Positions 4,596 through 5,794 of a DNA stretch of 5,794 bases are shown in pieces. The notes under the pieces are model-generated. The model was not told the DNA's origin and made no database searches. It saw only the letters and a list, made by a program, of their open reading frames with translations. The stretch comes from Candidatus Nitrosocosmicus sp. (GTDB lineage Archaea > Thermoproteota > Nitrososphaeria > Nitrososphaerales > Nitrososphaeraceae): NCBI GenBank assembly GCA_030452275.1, contig JAKDMR010000150.1, forward strand, positions 1 through 5,794. The letters are read 5' to 3'. The first letter of the stretch is position 1. Every line of letters starts with the position of its first letter. Made by a program: the position numbers and the translations under genes.

Positions 4596-5078
4596 ATGTC
4601 AGCGTCATTTAAGCCTGAAAAGTTAAACTATATTGGGTTGATAAATGAGTCTGTTCACACCAGTGATGATAAGGATATTGGGGATGTATTTGCTATTAAC
4701 AAATACTTTTTGGTAGTTAAAAGAGGATATGTCCATGTGCACTACTACTATGTTCCTCTAAAGAAGGTAGAAGGATGGGATGGTCATGTTGTATGGCTTT
4801 TGATTACTGAAGATGGGGCAAAAAAGTATGAAAGAAAGACCTTTCCACATCCTTTTAGATACTATGTAAAGGATTATTCATACGATAGGGCGCCTCCTTT
4901 TGTACCGACTTTTGTACCGACTTTTAATCAAATTCCAGTTAGATTTAGGACGACCGCAGAAGAGTATGGGATTGACAATAAGGAAGAAATAGATATTTAC
5001 AAATGCGACTTGTGTGAAGATATCTTAAAGACCGAAGAAGAGTTTGACAAACATATAACAAATGGCCATCTGCAATAG
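4596..5078 (+). CDS. Beta-rich domain protein with C-terminal C2H2 zinc finger
   Basis: This is a 160-residue cytosolic protein with no signal peptide. Residues about 10-75 form a compact beta-rich module: DKDIGDVFAINKYFLVVKRG, then HVHYYYVPLKKVEGWDGHVV and WLLITEDGAKKYERK. This resembles the PRC-barrel-like/DUF2171-type fold, in which a GDVxAxN...FLVVKRG...YYVP pattern is usual (recognised by eye only). A Pro/aromatic linker follows, with FVPTFVPTF at 102-110. The C-terminus has a classical C2H2 finger, C137-x2-C140-x12-H153-x4-H158 (YKCDLCEDILKTEEEFDKH...GH), close to eukaryotic/archaeal zinc-finger spacing. The combination suggests a nucleic-acid- or protein-binding adaptor; the role is unknown. 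The leaderless ATG is supported by the TATA-like box. It is a single gene in open intergenic surroundings. Confidence 0.8.
   Translation: MSASFKPEKLNYIGLINESVHTSDDKDIGDVFAINKYFLVVKRGYVHVHYYYVPLKKVEGWDGHVVWLLITEDGAKKYERKTFPHPFRYYVKDYSYDRAPPFVPTFVPTFNQIPVRFRTTAEEYGIDNKEEIDIYKCDLCEDILKTEEEFDKHITNGHLQ
4897..4920 (+). repeat. 12-bp in-frame tandem duplication
   Basis: CTTTTGTACCGA occurs twice in perfect tandem (4897-4908 and 4909-4920), followed by a partial third CTTTT. Within the gene at 4596-5078 it encodes the repeated FVPT in the linker between the N-terminal module and the zinc finger. The absence of synonymous differences points to a recent slippage event. Confidence 0.8.
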
Positions 5079-5166
5079 AATAAAATTTGAAATCCATGAA
5101 AATAATTTTTAGATTGAATATATTATACCACAAATAAATTAGCCAATAAATAAACATAGAAGGCAA

Positions 5167-5194
5167 GCCCAAAGGCCTCACATGGCCTTTGGGC
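5167..5194. repeat. 11-bp perfect GC-rich hairpin
   Basis: GCCCAAAGGCC (5167-5177) and GGCCTTTGGGC (5184-5194) form a perfect 11-bp stem with loop TCACAT. It stands out in a strongly AT-rich intergenic stretch 89 nt after the zinc-finger gene. No T-run follows on the plus strand. On the minus strand the following bases are moderately T-rich. It may act as a terminator or mRNA 3'-end stabiliser, or be a dispersed palindromic repeat. The rest of 5079-5364 shows no convincing gene. Confidence 0.65.
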
Positions 5195-5364
5195 GACACA
5201 AAGGTAAAGGGTAAATAATGATAGATAGAGAGACGAAATTATTTCTAAAAGATGAGACCAGAATAGGATGAGTTGATGAAGGAATTGACTAACTCTTAAT
5301 GAAAATGGTCGATTTTACAGTAAAATAATTGAGTGGAATGCGAGTATATTGTTATTGAAAGAAT

Positions 5365-5550
5365 TTGAAGAATATTATAACTTCAGAAGAAACAGAAAAA
5401 GAATTGTGTTTCTTTGTGAACCAAGAGAAAGTCTCGTGTGAAAAATATTGGGAATTTGGAACTAGATATGTTAACCCTCCCAATACTTTCTTCGTTCCTG
5501 ACTTGGAGAACTATACAAATCCAGTGAGAGGCGTTGGTGAAATATTATAG
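5365..5550 (+). CDS. Uncertain 61-aa small ORF
   Basis: The ORF runs from TTG 5365 to TAG 5548-5550, with no ATG available after the upstream stop at 5356-5358. The product (KNIITSEETEKELCFF..., then SCEKYWEFGTRYVNPPNTFF, then PDLENYTNPVRGVGEIL) has a soluble, protein-like composition with two cysteines and a Pro/Asn/aromatic C-terminal half. No family is recognised. No Shine-Dalgarno sequence or well-placed TATA box supports the TTG, so this may be a small gene with an unusual start, the 3' part of a gene that lost its beginning, or chance. The neighbours give no clue. Confidence 0.35.
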   Translation: MKNIITSEETEKELCFFVNQEKVSCEKYWEFGTRYVNPPNTFFVPDLENYTNPVRGVGEIL

Positions 5551-5578
5551 AGGATGTAATACTCTAGTTTATTATTTT

Positions 5579-5625
5579 GTAAGATAAATCCACTTCTCAT
5601 CTAAATACTTACAATTATATCTTAC
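5579..5625. repeat. 8-bp inverted repeat downstream of the right-edge gene
   Basis: GTAAGATA (5579-5586) and TATCTTAC (5618-5625) are perfect complements with a 31-nt spacer. They lie in the 119-nt gap between the small ORF and the convergent right-edge gene. Possibly a 3'-end structure; weak. Confidence 0.25.
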
Positions 5626-5669
5626 TTATCTGCTATCCCCTTTTCCGCCAGTTATATCATGATGGATTT

Positions 5670-5794
5670 CTACTCTATATTATTACCAATAGACCCATTA
5701 TTTGCTAAAAGTATTTCAGGGCCAAATGTTTCACCATTATCATTGCTAACCCTTAGGACTGGTGTATTACTTGTCGCATTTCTTTCCCACCATG
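5670..5794 (-). CDS. C-terminal end of secreted sialidase/BNR-like protein (partial)
   Basis: Only the last 40 residues are in the window; the gene enters from the right edge and stops at TAG 5670-5672. The reading begins WWERNATSNTPVLRVSNDNG and continues ETFGPEILLANNGSIGNN. The R-x-S-x-D-x-G-x-x-F-G-P pattern is the Asp-box (BNR) turn of beta-propeller proteins annotated as exo-alpha-sialidase-like or sortilin-like. Such extracellular proteins, with W-x-x-x-N/T-rich tails, are abundant in Nitrososphaera/Nitrosocosmicus relatives. The frame is coherent up to the edge and in good codon context. A full gene would extend several hundred residues beyond 5794 and should begin with a signal peptide. 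Enzymatic activity cannot be inferred from this piece. Confidence 0.7.
   Translation of the reverse strand, partial: WWERNATSNTPVLRVSNDNGETFGPEILLANNGSIGNNIE

Noticed and set aside
4945..5199. Minus-strand 84-codon ORF
   Set aside because: It is antisense to the zinc-finger region and runs into the palindrome at 5167-5194. There is no promoter, and the composition is poor.
5218..5271. 17-codon ORF in the same frame as 5365-5550, as the start of one decayed gene
   Set aside because: Four stops separate the two pieces and the intervening sequence does not read as coding, so the shared frame is probably chance.

Overview
The window looks like an AT-rich, gene-sparse accessory region of a group I.1b ammonia-oxidising archaeon (Nitrososphaerota; the style resembles Nitrososphaera/Nitrosocosmicus). 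This is judged from the sequence only. The signs are: TATA-like boxes about 24-30 nt upstream of start codons (leaderless transcription); GTG and TTG starts; small secreted proteins whose signal peptides end in (V)(F)AQ and which are rich in N-x-S/T sequons; a CNGLC...CSVC...CPCC zinc-ribbon protein of a kind I associate with this phylum; an AbrB-type regulator; and an archaeal-type tyrosine recombinase.

Layout, left to right. 29-343 (+) is a small gene broken by two compensating frameshifts. 473-823 (-) encodes a short secreted, sequon-rich protein. 824-1098 has no convincing gene, but carries a threefold 9-bp tandem repeat and a promoter. 1099-1141 is the 5' portion of a tRNA-Arg(UCG), cut off inside the anticodon stem. 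Ten bases later a complete archaeal tyrosine integrase begins (1152-2099). This is the signature of an integrated element boundary (or a captured att site), with the element probably extending rightwards. Convergent to the integrase is a two-gene minus-strand unit: an AbrB/MazE-fold regulator (2264-2416) and a 47-residue charged protein (2113-2256). Divergent from that unit is the zinc-ribbon protein (2535-2756). 2757-2945 holds only a promoter.

Two secreted proteins follow as a convergent pair (2946-3476 + and 3538-3921 -), separated by a hairpin plus T-rich terminator. 3922-4595 has no intact gene. It holds a 12-bp perfect inverted repeat with internal hairpins (4080-4143), a probable small decayed gene (4205-4395) and a weak inverted repeat (4476-4505). 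4596-5078 (+) encodes a 160-aa protein with an N-terminal beta-rich domain and a C-terminal C2H2 zinc finger. 5079-5364 holds an 11-bp perfect GC-rich hairpin. 5365-5550 (+) is an uncertain small ORF. The right edge (5670-5794, -) is the C-terminal end of a protein resembling secreted sialidase/BNR-type repeat proteins.

The most informative point is the tRNA fragment-integrase junction. The tRNA promoter is still in place and points at the integrase, and a hairpin spans the junction and the start codon. The decayed genes, tandem repeats and orphan small genes fit an accessory region with a history of integration. No complete defence system, CRISPR array or metabolic operon is visible.
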